DNA of 64,000 bases from Mediterraneibacter glycyrrhizinilyticus (GTDB lineage Bacteria > Bacillota > Clostridia > Lachnospirales > Lachnospiraceae). The position numbers were made by a program, and so were the translations under genes. Below the pieces are notes generated by a model. The model worked only from the letters and a program-made list of their open reading frames with translations, was not told where the DNA came from and did no database searches. Each line of letters opens with the position of its first letter. The stretch's first letter is position 1. This document shows positions 42,976 through 52,548 of this stretch, in pieces. The stretch covers positions 1 through 64,000 of the forward strand of contig NZ_JACJLR010000001.1 in NCBI RefSeq assembly GCF_016902345.1, in the 5' to 3' direction.

Positions 42976-43003
42976 CTGATATACGGGGAAAGGAAAGACC
43001 GTG

Positions 43004-43343
43004 ATGAAAAAGACAAATGAAGTGAGCAAACTGGTGGGAGTCAGCAGAAGAACGCTGCAGTATTACGACGATGAAGGTCTGCTCAAGGTGGAAAAATCTT
43101 CTAACAATCACAGGATTTATTTTAGGAAGTTCGGAGGAACAGAAGCAGAGATATCTGGAGAGAAAGATAAAAAAGATTCGAAATCAAATTGTGGAATTAA
43201 ACACACAAATCGGGTTTATTTCGCTGGTTAAGGAAAAGGGAATGCCTGCGATACCGAATGAAAAAAGCGGGAAAACCTATGTGAAAAGCATAGAAGAGTT
43301 AAGGGAGTGTATAAAAATAAAAATTTTAAAGGAAAACGAATAA
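43004..43343 (+). pseudogene. MerR-family regulator, internally deleted and frameshifted
   Basis: The HTH is intact (MKKTNEVSKLVGVSRRTLQYY, then the wing DDEGLLKVEKSSNNHRIY). At residue ~45 the frame fails. In another frame SEEQKQRYLERKIKKIRNQIVELNTQIGFISLV gives the dimerisation coiled coil and the end IKIKILKENE. The segment between (second helix pair of the DNA-binding domain, about 30 residues) is missing. The promoter upstream retains the MerR layout. The plain frame ends after about 75 residues. Confidence 0.82.
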
Positions 43344-43527
43344 CAGAATATTATTCAGGCAAAAGACATCGAATCGGGCAGATGTCTTTTGTCTGCTTAT
43401 AAGAGAGGACTCTGGATCAGAAATTGAGACGAATTGGAAGAAAAGGTTTTATTTCAAAAATATATCATGTATTATAGACAATGTGGTGTGAAGAGGAAAA
43501 GGTTAGCTTTACGGATGGGAGGAGAAA

Positions 43528-44492
43528 ATGGATCTGAAGAAATTACGAAATCCGGTTGTGGACATTGCGGGGGAGATACACACAAACGCCGTTCAGGGAG
43601 TTCAAAAAGTTACGTCTGCAGCTTCGGAAAAAATAAAAAAAGGAGCAGACAAGTCAACTGAAGTGGTGAGTAAGGTGATGGACGTCAATGGAGACGGGCA
43701 GGTTGATATTGAAGACATCATTATTATAAGTCTGAAAATTCCGGGGATTTGTATTGATCGTGAGCAGTTCCTGAGAAGCGAACTCATGAAAGATTTTCTG
43801 GCTGAGGTTATTGACGATGCAGTTGAATTCAATCCGGCACATGCGGGGATCACGCCAGATGAGATTGAAAAATATGCGGATGAAGTAATAAAGTTCGAAA
43901 GAAATTGCGTGACGGGAATTTCAGCAGCTTTATCTACACCTGGCGGGGTAGCTATGGCGGCAACAATTCCAGCTGATATTGCCCAATATTATGGCTATAT
44001 GATGCGCGCTGCACAAAAGCTGCTGTATTTATATGGTTTCCCGCAAATTGATGTTACAGAAAAAGGAAAAAATTTGATACGGAAACACTGAACATTCTCA
44101 CATTGTGTCTGGGAGTAATGTATGGAGTGGCAGGGGCTAATAATGCACTGAAAGCTGTAGCGAAGGCTCTTGGTTCGGGCGTACAGAAACAGCTGATGAA
44201 AAAGGCTTTGACGAAAGGTACAATTTATCCAGTTGTTAAGAACATTGCAAAATGGTTTGGAGTTAGAATGACAAAAGAAGTTTTTGCAGGATTTTTTAAA
44301 CATGCTATACCGGTTATTGGGGGAGTGATTGGAGGTGGACTTACATATATATCATTTAAACCATGCTGCGATAAACTGAAACTGTCCTTGCAAGACACGT
44401 TGTTGAGTAATCCAAATTCGGAAACTGCAGAAGATGAAGGGGCGATCATTATTGATGTCAATGAACCGGAAATTAAAGAATGCAAAGAGTGA
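43528..44492 (+). pseudogene. EcsC-family protein with EF-hand-like loop, single-base frameshift
   Basis: Two frames join into one protein. Frame 1 (43528-44091) reads MDLKKLRNPVVDIAGEI, an EF-hand/dockerin-like loop DVNGDGQVDIED at residues 52-63 and the EcsC segment PGGVAMAATIPADIAQYYGYM. Frame 2 continues DTETLNILTLCLGVMYGVAGANN to GGGLTYISFKPCCDKL. The switch lies in six A residues after gg near 44066. Seven A residues would restore the frame. GGGAGGAG lies a few bases before the start. EcsC-like proteins are membrane-associated with unknown role. A sequencing error is possible. A DUF4230 gene follows. Confidence 0.85.
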
Positions 44493-44541
44493 GAATGAGA
44501 ATAAAGAACAGTTTTAACAGAGATACAGAGGAGGAATTATT

Positions 44542-45168
44542 ATGCGCGCTTCAAAAGAAGAGAAAGAGAGAAACAAGACAAGTCTCTTGAAATTTTATCT
44601 TTCACAAAAACTTATCCAGATTGTTTTGGTGATTGTTGTTATCATAGTGATTGCACTTGGAATTACAAGATTTTTTTCTACCGAGAGCAAGACGACGAAG
44701 ATCGGATTTGAGGATATTGGAGAACTGGCTACGCAGGCGGCGTACTGTACAGAAGTTAATGTGACAGAGGGATCGAGAAATTTATTTGGGATCACAATTC
44801 CGTTTACGCAGAGCAAATACATTTACAGCTATGATGTAACGATCAAGGCAGGGTTCGACTTTGGAGAAATTCAGTGGGAGCTGAACGGCCATACGATTGA
44901 AGTCAGACTGCCTCAGGCAGAAGTCCTGAGCACGGAAATCGATCTGGATTCTCTTAAAGTATACCATGAGGAGGAAAGTATTTTCCGTCAGATCACTCTG
45001 ACAGAAAATAACGAAGCACTTCAGACTTTACAGGAAAATGCTGAGCAGAATGCAGTTGAGAACGGGCTCCTTGATAATGCGAGAAGTAATGCAGAGACGA
45101 TTCTTACAGGGTTCTTCGGCAATGTTTATGACATGGATGAGTATGAGATCGTCTTTAAAGACAAATAA
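44542..45168 (+). CDS. DUF4230 single-pass membrane protein
   Basis: The protein has 208 residues, with a positively charged amino end and one transmembrane helix at residues 23-43 (LIQIVLVIVVIIVIALGITRFF). The rest is a DUF4230 domain outside the membrane: FEDIGELATQAAYC, then beta strands TIPFTQSKYIYSYDVTIKAGF and the late helix EQNAVENGLLDNARSNAETIL. GGAGGAATT precedes the ATG. The EcsC-like gene upstream and this gene are probably co-transcribed. Function is unknown. Complete for the family. Confidence 0.88.
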   Translation: MRASKEEKERNKTSLLKFYLSQKLIQIVLVIVVIIVIALGITRFFSTESKTTKIGFEDIGELATQAAYCTEVNVTEGSRNLFGITIPFTQSKYIYSYDVTIKAGFDFGEIQWELNGHTIEVRLPQAEVLSTEIDLDSLKVYHEEESIFRQITLTENNEALQTLQENAEQNAVENGLLDNARSNAETILTGFFGNVYDMDEYEIVFKDK

Positions 45169-45183
45169 ACAGGGAGGGCGCAT

Positions 45184-45267
45184 ATGAGAAAGAAAATCTT
45201 GACGGTACTTGCTATCATTGCAGTAGTGATCTTTGTATTCTACTTTATATTATTTCTGACAGCCTGA
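45184..45267 (+). CDS. 27-residue hydrophobic membrane peptide
   Basis: The tiny ORF starts MRKKILTVLAIIAVVIFVFY and ends FLTA before TGA. GGGAGGG lies six bases before the ATG, 15 bp after the DUF4230 gene. It is almost all one transmembrane helix after three basic residues. It may be a real small membrane partner of DUF4230 or a truncated signal sequence. It could also be a leftover of a longer gene. Confidence 0.5.
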   Translation: MRKKILTVLAIIAVVIFVFYFILFLTA

Positions 45268-45456
45268 TGGGGCTGAGTCTGAATGAAACATCCGGAAATC
45301 ATGTGTGATACTCAACAGGATATACCGGAAGTGAAAGAGAGATAATGATATATGGAATAATTCCCCCGTTTCAATACTTTTTTCACTGTGAACGATTCCA
45401 TTTGGAATATAAAATAAAAAGAAAAAGAATCAGTACACAGATGGAGAAGATTTGAA

Positions 45457-46061
45457 ATGGGAACAATCAGTAATGACAATTATACCCTTGAGACAACAGT
45501 GAAAATGAAAGAAGACGGAACTGTGTATGTGATCACCGGGGATATCCCGGCGATGTGGCTGAGAGACTCCACGGCACAGATCCGTCCTTTTCTGTTTCCG
45601 GCAAAACAAAACGGAGAGATACAAAAGATGATCGCGGGGCTTGTCAAACGGCAGTTTAATTATATCTGCCTGGATCCGTATGCAAATGCATTTAACGAGG
45701 GCCCTACGGGAGCGTGCTGGGAAAAGGAAGATCCGGACCAGAGCCCGTGGGTGTGGGAGAGAAAGTTCGAGGTGGACTCCCTGTGTTATCCCATCCAGCT
45801 TGCGTGGATGCTATGGAAGAATACGGGGTGTACAGAGCAGTTTGAGGGAAATTTCAGGACCGGTGCGAGGAAGATCCTGAATGTCTTTTGTACGGAGCAG
45901 AACCATGAGCATCATTCCGCCTACCGGTTTGTTCACGAGGACAGTTTCTATACAGATACTCTTTCCAGAGAGGGCAGGGGGGGCCTGCGTGAAGCCGGAT
46001 ATCGGGATGGTATGGTCAGGCTTCCGTCCAAGCGATGACGCCTGCACATATGGATTTCCAG
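45457..46061 (+). pseudogene. GH125 exo-alpha-1,6-mannosidase fragment
   Basis: The frame begins with TLETTVKMKEDGTVYVITGDIPAMWLRDSTAQ, a GH125 region that normally starts near residue 30, and continues YICLDPYANAFNEGPTG, WERKFEVDSLCYPIQLAW and HEDSFYTDTLSREG. A run of seven G residues near 45976 shifts the frame. The next frame reads IGMVWSGFRPSDDACTYGFP and stops matching. The C-terminal half, with part of the catalytic site, is absent, replaced by the PTS gene. Normal length is about 430 residues. The host gene probably degraded N-glycan mannose. Confidence 0.83.
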
Positions 46062-46081
46062 ATGTGAAGAGAGGAAGAAAG

Positions 46082-46980
<899 letters not shown>

Positions 46981-47070
46981 GAAAACAAGATGTGGCGCCA
47001 GATATAATGAGCAGCAGGAAAGCCTGGTGGAAAAATAGATCACTTATAAGAACAGAAGGACAGTGAGAAA

Positions 47071-47430
47071 ATGACGATCAATGAAGCAAGTGAGAAATAT
47101 CAGATCCCCATAGAGATACTGAAAGAATATGAAGCGTGGGGACTGTGTGATTCCGTAAAGAAAGTGATGGGGGACTGGCAGTATGATGACCGGGATCTGG
47201 AACGGCTGAGCCTGATCATGACCCTTCATGATATCGGGTTCGAAAACAGCGAAGTGGAGGAGTATATGCGGCTGGCCCTGGAGGGGGAGGATACAGCACA
47301 GCAGCGTATGAAAATGCTGGACCGTCAGAGAGGGATCGCGCTTGACGAGATCCATTTCCGGGAACGCCAGCTGGACCGCATGGATTACCTGAGATTTAAG
47401 ATCGAGAAGAAGAAAACAGAACAGAGATAA
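47071..47430 (+). CDS. MerR-like HTH protein
   Basis: This 119-residue protein begins MTINEASEKYQIPIEILKEYEAWGL, a MerR-type helix-turn-helix, with a second helical pair DLERLSLIMTLHDIGFENSEVEEYM and a C-terminal helix rich in charged residues (DEIHFRERQLDRMDYLRFKIE) for dimerisation. It has no effector domain. It is complete for this short clostridial subgroup. GTGAGAAA precedes the start, a weak ribosome site. It converges with the TetR gene. Targets are unknown. Confidence 0.8.
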   Translation: MTINEASEKYQIPIEILKEYEAWGLCDSVKKVMGDWQYDDRDLERLSLIMTLHDIGFENSEVEEYMRLALEGEDTAQQRMKMLDRQRGIALDEIHFRERQLDRMDYLRFKIEKKKTEQR

Positions 47431-47437
47431 AAAGAAG

Positions 47438-47485
47438 GACCGGAGCAGTACAGCGGGAGTGTTTCCCTATGTTACTGCCCCGGTC
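47438..47485. terminator. bidirectional terminator between MerR-like and TetR genes
   Basis: The arms gaccgg (47438-47443) and ccggtc (47480-47485), extended inside by cagta/tactg, form a stem with A-rich left flank and TTTT right flank. It lies between two converging genes and would serve both. Confidence 0.75.
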
Positions 47486-48095
47486 TTTTGGTGTCAGAGG
47501 AAGAGGTCCCGCCGGTCTGTCCTGCCGTCAGCCCGGCTCCGTCCAGGCCGTGCAGGATCAGGCGGGTGGCAAGGGGGACCATCTTTTCCAGGGGGATCTG
47601 ATGCCCGTCTACTTCCCACTGCCGGTAGATCACACCCAGGCAGACAGAAAAGTAGGTGATGATCAGATTGCTCTCAAAGCGGTCATATTCAGGAAAGCAG
47701 TCATACTTCCGGAAGAAATGTTCTCTTATGAGATCCGGGGGATTCAGACCTTCGGGGAAATGACCTTTGCTTGAGAGGATCTTTTTGTCCACAGGATCAA
47801 GGGACGCCATAAACTCAAAACTGTGCTGGATGATCTGCTCCACATCATCTGGAAAACTGGTCTCCGAGATGATCCGGAGTGTGGGCTCCATAAGTTCAAG
47901 CTGAAGCGCAGTGAGCAGATGGTCAAGGGAAGGATAGTGCAGATAAAAGGTTTTCCGGTTAATCTCGGCTCTCTCAGTCAGTTCCTTGATCGATATTTTA
48001 GAATATTCTGTTTCAGCCATCATGTTGCGAAAGGTTTTGCGTATCAGATTTTCATTTTTGATAAATCGAAGATCCTGTTTTGCAGTCGGTCTCAC
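47472..48095 (-). CDS. TetR-family regulator
   Basis: The protein has 207 residues. The HTH is RNMMAETEYSKISIKELTERAEINRKTFYLHYPSLDHLL, residues 22-60, with the typical KTFYLHY recognition helix end. The C-terminal part (SFEFMASLDPVDKKILSS and RQWEVDGHQIPLEKM) matches the clostridial TetR C-terminal domain. The start at 48095 is followed upstream by AGGAGC. It faces the cytidylate-kinase-like gene across 250 AT-rich bp and may control it or itself. Complete. Confidence 0.9.
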   Translation of the reverse strand: MRPTAKQDLRFIKNENLIRKTFRNMMAETEYSKISIKELTERAEINRKTFYLHYPSLDHLLTALQLELMEPTLRIISETSFPDDVEQIIQHSFEFMASLDPVDKKILSSKGHFPEGLNPPDLIREHFFRKYDCFPEYDRFESNLIITYFSVCLGVIYRQWEVDGHQIPLEKMVPLATRLILHGLDGAGLTAGQTGGTSSSDTKRPGQ

Positions 48096-48346
48096 TTTTT
48101 ATAGCTCCTTTTGTGTTCTGACGTGATTTTAATACACATATATTATTAAAATGAGTATTAAACCACATGGTAGTTAATATGTCCATTGTAGGAAAACCAT
48201 ATTTTTATTATAATACCTCAACAAAGGACAAGCAACGGGTGAATATTAATATACTCGTGAGAAATAACCGCAAAAGCCGGAAAACAACTGTCTAAAAGGC
48301 GTCCTGCTTTATCGGAGCAGGTCTGGTCATACGAGGAGGTACGGAT
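48096..48346. promoter_or_regulatory. divergent AT-rich control region
   Basis: No gene. The region is very AT-rich and has several dyads, for example ttttaat and attaaaa with an 11-bp spacer near 48126-48150, and atattaatat near 48242. TATAAT at 48213-48218 on the plus strand could begin the kinase transcript. One dyad may be the TetR operator. None is convincing alone. Confidence 0.4.
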
Positions 48347-48949
48347 ATGAAATTTCGTTACATTACAATTGAGAGAGAATATGGGAGCGGAGGAACAAAG
48401 ATCGGACGCAGATTGTCGGAAGTATGCAGTGTTCCATGTTATGGTCAGGAAGTCCTGGAAGCGGTGGCAAAGAAACAGGGAATCCCGGTGGAACAAATTA
48501 ACCAGTATGAGGAAAAAGCTACGGGAAGCCTGATCTATTCGATGTTTGTCATGAGCCGTGTACAGGCCGGAGATCCAAGTATGCTGACAACAGAAGGAAA
48601 AGTTTTTCTCGACGAACAGCTTGAGATCCGCAGACTCGCCATGGAAGGACCGGCGATCTTCCTGGGACACTGTGCTTCGGATGCTCTGAGAGAGATGAAA
48701 GGTGTTGTGAAAGTGTTCATTCATTCCGAAAATGAGGAGGAAGTAAAGAACAGAATCGTAAAAGATTATGGGATCGCTCCGGAGGAAGCAGAAGCGACCC
48801 GCAGATATTACAATAAAAAGCGGGCTGGCTATTTTCGCGCCAACACAGGAAAAGAGTGGAAAGACCTGAAAAATTATGATGTGGTGCTCGACTCCTCGAA
48901 GCTGGGGATCGAAGGATGTGTAAACGTTCTCAAAGGTATCTTTGAATAA
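48347..48949 (+). CDS. cytidylate-kinase-like family protein (1)
   Basis: This 200-residue P-loop protein has the modified Walker A of the family, ITIEREYGSGGTKIGRRLSE (residues 6-25). The nucleotide-binding segment is followed by GPAIFLGHCASDALREM near residue 100 and a lid helix with ATRRYYNKKRAGYFRANTGKEW. It belongs to the cytidylate_kin2 group, common in Lachnospiraceae but without proven substrate. Strong ribosome site GAGGAGG. The paralog is at 52549-53151 and shares the two P-loop and lid patterns. Confidence 0.88.
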   Translation: MKFRYITIEREYGSGGTKIGRRLSEVCSVPCYGQEVLEAVAKKQGIPVEQINQYEEKATGSLIYSMFVMSRVQAGDPSMLTTEGKVFLDEQLEIRRLAMEGPAIFLGHCASDALREMKGVVKVFIHSENEEEVKNRIVKDYGIAPEEAEATRRYYNKKRAGYFRANTGKEWKDLKNYDVVLDSSKLGIEGCVNVLKGIFE

Positions 48950-49335
48950 CGGGCTGCTTCTCTGTATACGGGGAGCGGAGGCGAAGAACAGTGGACTGGA
49001 AGGTCTGGACTGGGGAGTTCGAAGAAATATGCCTGACAGGCATTTAAAATGATGAGATCTAAGTATTAGACGAGAGAGAGGATCACTGATTATAATGTGA
49101 GTGTAGACAGAGGAAAAGAAATTCCGATGTCTGCACTCATTTTTATTTGCAGGTAAGTCCTGCCTCCGGCAGACTTTCCCCTCCCTGCAGATAAGATCCC
49201 GCTGGCGGGAATCTGTGCGCTGCACTGGTGCTTTCCTATTTTATCCCAATGTGGCGCGCAGATGTTCAAGTAAATAAAAGGGGATGAAATCAGAGTGGAA
49301 CGATATGCCTGGATTGATATGGGAGGTGGCAGAAA
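48950..49335. other. 386-bp gene-free stretch with hairpins
   Basis: No convincing gene. It holds a palindrome (atgcct/aggcat, near 49029-49043), a TATAAT at 49091-49096 directly before a terminator, and a second hairpin (gtc.tgcc/ggcagac) near 49155-49175. A short RNA could begin at the TATAAT, but no -35 is seen. Confidence 0.4.
49098..49146 (+). terminator. terminator after the first cytidylate-kinase-like gene
   Basis: A 12-bp stem with one G-U pair (tgagtgtagaca, 49098-49109, with tgtctgcactca, 49128-49139) is followed by TTTTTATTT. A TATAAT immediately upstream overlaps this element. Confidence 0.85.
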
Positions 49336-50109
49336 ATGAGAAGAAAAGGAATTATGATGTTGTTAATATGTCTTTTGACCGTGTCTCTCACCGCATGTCT
49401 TAGTGTGGAAGAACCTGCAGAAGATGCACAGCAGGAAAACGGAGCGGAAGAGGCTGCCGAGGAGGAAAACGCTGAAGAAACTGCAGCCGGGGACGAGGAA
49501 GGAACAGTGGAAACAGAGAATACGGACGAGCAGACGTCAGGTTCGGAAACAGGCTCCGATATCCTGGTCGCATATTTTACCTATGCAGAGAATGCGGAGC
49601 TTCCGGACGGTGTGGATGCGGTGGCGAGTGCCAGCATCCAGGAATGGAATGGAGAGACGACAGGAAACACGGGGGCTGTGGCTCATATGATCAGCGAAGA
49701 GACCGGGGCTGATCTCTTTTCGATCCGGACCGTGGAGAAATATCCGGATAACTATAGTGACACTGTGGATCAGGGGCAGGAGGAACAGAGCGAGGAGGCA
49801 AGGCCGGAACTTGCGTCTCATATTGAAGATATCAGCCAGTATGATACCGTATTCCTGGGGTATCCCAACTGGTGGGGAGATATGCCCATGGCAGTCTACA
49901 GCTTTCTGGACGAATATGACCTGTCAGGAAAAACAGTGATCCCCTTCGTTACATCCGGGGGAAGCAGATTTTCCGGGACGGTGAGTGCGATCGAAAGCGC
50001 GGAGCCGGATGCAGAGGTACAGGAAGGGATCGCGCTCAGCGACTCGGAGACAGTGAGCGCTCAGGAGGATGTCCGCGCCTGGCTGACAGGCATCGGATAT
50101 GCAGAGTAG
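49336..50109 (+). CDS. flavodoxin-domain lipoprotein
   Basis: The protein has 257 residues: a signal peptide with lipobox LTAC, a 55-residue acidic linker very rich in Glu and Thr, then a flavodoxin-like domain. The domain shows LVAYFTYAENAELPDG, GNTGAVAHMISEETGADLFSI, YDTVFLGYPNWWGDMPMAVYSFLDEYDLSGKTVIPF and the FVTSGGSRFSG loop. The FMN phosphate-binding loop is modified (TYAENAE instead of SxTGNT). It would anchor a flavin carrier outside the membrane. The start has GGGAGG. The cytoplasmic relative is at 2868. Complete. Confidence 0.85.
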   Translation: MRRKGIMMLLICLLTVSLTACLSVEEPAEDAQQENGAEEAAEEENAEETAAGDEEGTVETENTDEQTSGSETGSDILVAYFTYAENAELPDGVDAVASASIQEWNGETTGNTGAVAHMISEETGADLFSIRTVEKYPDNYSDTVDQGQEEQSEEARPELASHIEDISQYDTVFLGYPNWWGDMPMAVYSFLDEYDLSGKTVIPFVTSGGSRFSGTVSAIESAEPDAEVQEGIALSDSETVSAQEDVRAWLTGIGYAE

Positions 50110-50232
50110 AGGAAGTCGGAAGATCCCGAACGGGCACTGTATTGAAACAGACCGAAAGAAGAGTGGAAAGGAAAAGGAAACAAAAGGACCACGGAAAACT
50201 GCGAAAGAGAAAAAAGAACAGAAGGGAAACAG

Positions 50233-50859
50233 ATGACAGGAAAGATACTTACCGGATCACTCCTGAGCCTGACTCTGCTGGCGTGCGCTGCATTTGGATG
50301 CCAGGGAGCATGCGGGAGTTTGGAACAGGAGACGGTCGGACAGGTTGAGACACAGGAAAACGAGATGGATTGGAGAGCGACAGGACAGACAGACGTCGGG
50401 AGTGAAGAGAGTGATGAGAGTGACGGCGGGAATACGGAGGCGATGAGTGAGGTCGCTGCGAAAGAGAGCGCATCAGCACAGATCGCGGACTTCCCCATCA
50501 TCAACCAGATGCCGGAGCTTCCCACAGGATGTGAGATCACAGCTCTGACTATGGCGCTCAATGTGACTGGCAGCTCACCGGAGGAACTCTATGAGAGAGT
50601 GAGTCAGGGACAGCCGGTGGTCGTCTGGGTGACGATCTCCATGGCGGACAGGGGAAGCACGGAAGGCTGGTATACAGAAGATGGAGACTATGTGGACTGG
50701 AGCACCAACGATCACAGGGCGGTTCTGGTCGGATATACGGAGACTACGGTGACGATCGCGGATCCGATCTCGGGAAGGATGGAATATGCCAGAGAACAGT
50801 TTGAGGAAGTATTTGCATCCAGGGACAGTCAGTGTGTCGTTTTGGAATCCGATGCGTAG
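50233..50859 (+). CDS. secreted C39-like peptidase, internally deleted
   Basis: The 208-residue product has a hydrophobic amino end with a possible lipobox (LLAC or FGC), a linker rich in Glu and Ser, and a C39-type domain. It opens with INQMPELPTGCEITALTMALN, carrying the catalytic Cys, then passes directly to SPEELYERVSQGQPVVVWVTI. Relatives have about 60 more residues here. The catalytic His region is DWSTNDHRAVLVGYT, followed by TIADPISGRMEY. The frame is preserved. The join is near 50553-50568. The fold may be damaged although Cys and His are still present. Confidence 0.72.
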   Translation: MTGKILTGSLLSLTLLACAAFGCQGACGSLEQETVGQVETQENEMDWRATGQTDVGSEESDESDGGNTEAMSEVAAKESASAQIADFPIINQMPELPTGCEITALTMALNVTGSSPEELYERVSQGQPVVVWVTISMADRGSTEGWYTEDGDYVDWSTNDHRAVLVGYTETTVTIADPISGRMEYAREQFEEVFASRDSQCVVLESDA

Positions 50860-50886
50860 GCGGGAGTTATGTGGGCAGGAATCTGT

Positions 50887-51066
50887 TTGACAAACAAAAA
50901 ATCTTGTGTTAGACTACATTTTGCTCGGAGGGTCAGCGAAACGAAAACTGCTGGCCGGATAAGAGGAGGGCAGAACGGCCTGTTCCTCGGAGGTGAAGTC
51001 ATTCGGCGAAATGACAGGACCGGATAAGAGATAAGCATGAAGCTTATATCTTATCCGGTTTCTTTT
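50887..51066 (+). promoter_or_regulatory. promoter and structured leader of the MATE gene at 51190
   Basis: TTGACA (50887-50892), 17 bp, and TAGACT (50910-50915, with TG one base before) form a promoter. The transcript would hold several hairpins (for example gtcatt/aatgac near 50997-51014) and a strong intrinsic terminator (ccggataaga 51020-51029 with tcttatccgg 51049-51058, then TTTCTTTTTG) about 120 bp before the MATE start. This is the layout of a riboswitch or attenuator, but no known class was recognised. No gene lies in 50860-51189. Confidence 0.6.
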
Positions 51067-51108
51067 TGTTCTATAGGAAAAACCTGTGAACTTTCTCATA
51101 GAACAAAA
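51064..51108. repeat. GTTCTATAGG inverted-repeat element (copy 1)
   Basis: The arms ttttgttctat (51064-51074) and atagaacaaaa (51098-51108) pair over 11 bp and lie just downstream of the leader terminator. A related element lies at 53992-54023, also directly after a leader terminator in front of a MATE gene. Dispersed small repeat. Confidence 0.65.
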
Positions 51109-51189
51109 CACTTCGGCAGGGGGCGCAAAGTGTTCAGGTCTCTCGGGGCCGGGCATTACTGCTTTGGGAATATTTAGGAGGATGAGAAA

Positions 51190-52524
51190 ATGGATTTTCT
51201 GAATGGCAGGATCAAAACGATCTATTTTAAGTATCTGTCGGCGGCATTCGGAAGCGCGCTGATCACGTCGATCTATTCAATCGTGGATATGGCGATGGTA
51301 GGACAGTACCACGGTCCGGAAGGCTCGGCGGCGCTGGCAGTGGTCGCGCCGGTCTGGAACATCATATACAGTTTCGGGCTCCTGATGGGGATCGGGGGTT
51401 CGGTCCTGTTCAGTACGATCCGGGGAAAAGCGGACGGGGATATTAAGAAGTCGAACGAATACTTTACGGTGCCAGTGATCGGCTCTGTGATATTTGCGGC
51501 TGTCATCTGGCTTATCGTCATCTTTTTTGACAGGAATCTGCTGATCGTGTTCGGCGCACAGGATCATACGCTCACACTGGCGAGGGAATACGTGCTGCCG
51601 ATCAAGTTTGCGATTCCGTTCTTCCTGTTCAACCAGATGCTGGCGGCATATCTGAGAAATGATAAAAATCCGGCGCTGGCGACGGGAGCTGTGCTCGCCG
51701 GAGGTATCTTCAATATATTTGGAGATTATTTCTTCGTGTTTGCATGTGATATGGGAGCATTCGGCGCAGGGCTAGCGACTGCGATCGGATCCTCCCTCAG
51801 CTTTATCGTCATGATCTCTCATTTCTTTACGAAGAAAAATACACTTCGGCTTGTAAAACCGGAGGGTCTTGTGAGAAAATTAAAGGAGATCATCGCAACA
51901 GGATTCTCCACCTTTTTTATCGATGTGGCGATGGGGATACTGACCATCCTGTTCAACCGCCAGATCATGGTGTATCTGGGGACAAACGCACTCTCGGTCT
52001 ACGGAGTCATCGTCAACATCAGTACTTTCGTACAGTGCTGTGCTTACAGCGTGGGGCAGGCTTCCCAGCCGATCATCTCCACCAATTTCGGCGCGGGCAG
52101 AGGGGAAAGGATCAAAGAGACTCTGAAATATGCGCTGGGAACGGTGGCTGTGTTCAGTATCTTATGGACAGCAGTGACTATGGCGATGCCGAATGTATTT
52201 ATCCGCGTTTTCATGTCGCCTACACCGGAAGTGCTGGAGATTGCGCCGGCGATCCTGAGATGCTACGCCATCTCCTTTGTGCTCCTGCCGCTGAATATCT
52301 TTTCGACCTATTATTTCCAGGCGCTGATGAAGCCAAAGACTGCGTTTGTTGCTTCTGTGGCGAGAGGTCTGGTCATCAGCGGGATCCTGATCTACCTGCT
52401 CCCGGCAGTATTCGGCGGAGATATGATCTGGTTTGCGATGCCGGTCACGGAGCTTGTCGTTGCAGTCTATGTCATCTGTGAGATGATCAAATATACAAAA
52501 CAGCTTACTGTAAAGTCCAACTAA
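51190..52524 (+). CDS. MATE-family efflux protein
   Basis: This 444-residue protein with twelve helices is complete. Its opening is MDFLNGRIKTIYFKYLSAAFGSALITSIYSIVDMAMVG. The second half contains MGILTILFNRQIMVYLGTNALSVYGVIVNISTFVQCCAYSVGQASQPIIS and FNRQ/GRGERIKETL motifs of the clostridial MepA-like group. TAGGAGGA precedes the ATG. A structured leader with a terminator lies upstream. The cytidylate-kinase-like gene follows after 24 bp and is probably in the same operon. Confidence 0.93.
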   Translation: MDFLNGRIKTIYFKYLSAAFGSALITSIYSIVDMAMVGQYHGPEGSAALAVVAPVWNIIYSFGLLMGIGGSVLFSTIRGKADGDIKKSNEYFTVPVIGSVIFAAVIWLIVIFFDRNLLIVFGAQDHTLTLAREYVLPIKFAIPFFLFNQMLAAYLRNDKNPALATGAVLAGGIFNIFGDYFFVFACDMGAFGAGLATAIGSSLSFIVMISHFFTKKNTLRLVKPEGLVRKLKEIIATGFSTFFIDVAMGILTILFNRQIMVYLGTNALSVYGVIVNISTFVQCCAYSVGQASQPIISTNFGAGRGERIKETLKYALGTVAVFSILWTAVTMAMPNVFIRVFMSPTPEVLEIAPAILRCYAISFVLLPLNIFSTYYFQALMKPKTAFVASVARGLVISGILIYLLPAVFGGDMIWFAMPVTELVVAVYVICEMIKYTKQLTVKSN

Positions 52525-52548
52525 AAATTACCAGAGGGAGGTATGAGC

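Noticed and set aside
45268-45456. Coding remnant between the membrane peptide and GH125
   Set aside because: Short stretches translate plausibly, but none matches a family or has a ribosome site.
48218-49225. 335-residue open frame on the minus strand
   Set aside because: It runs antisense through the cytidylate-kinase-like gene and the hairpin-rich intergenic region; no start signal or family features.
50925-51018. Known riboswitch class (guanidine, fluoride, Mn, SAM, THF)
   Set aside because: None of the conserved cores I know could be placed in this leader. Reported only as an unclassified structured leader.
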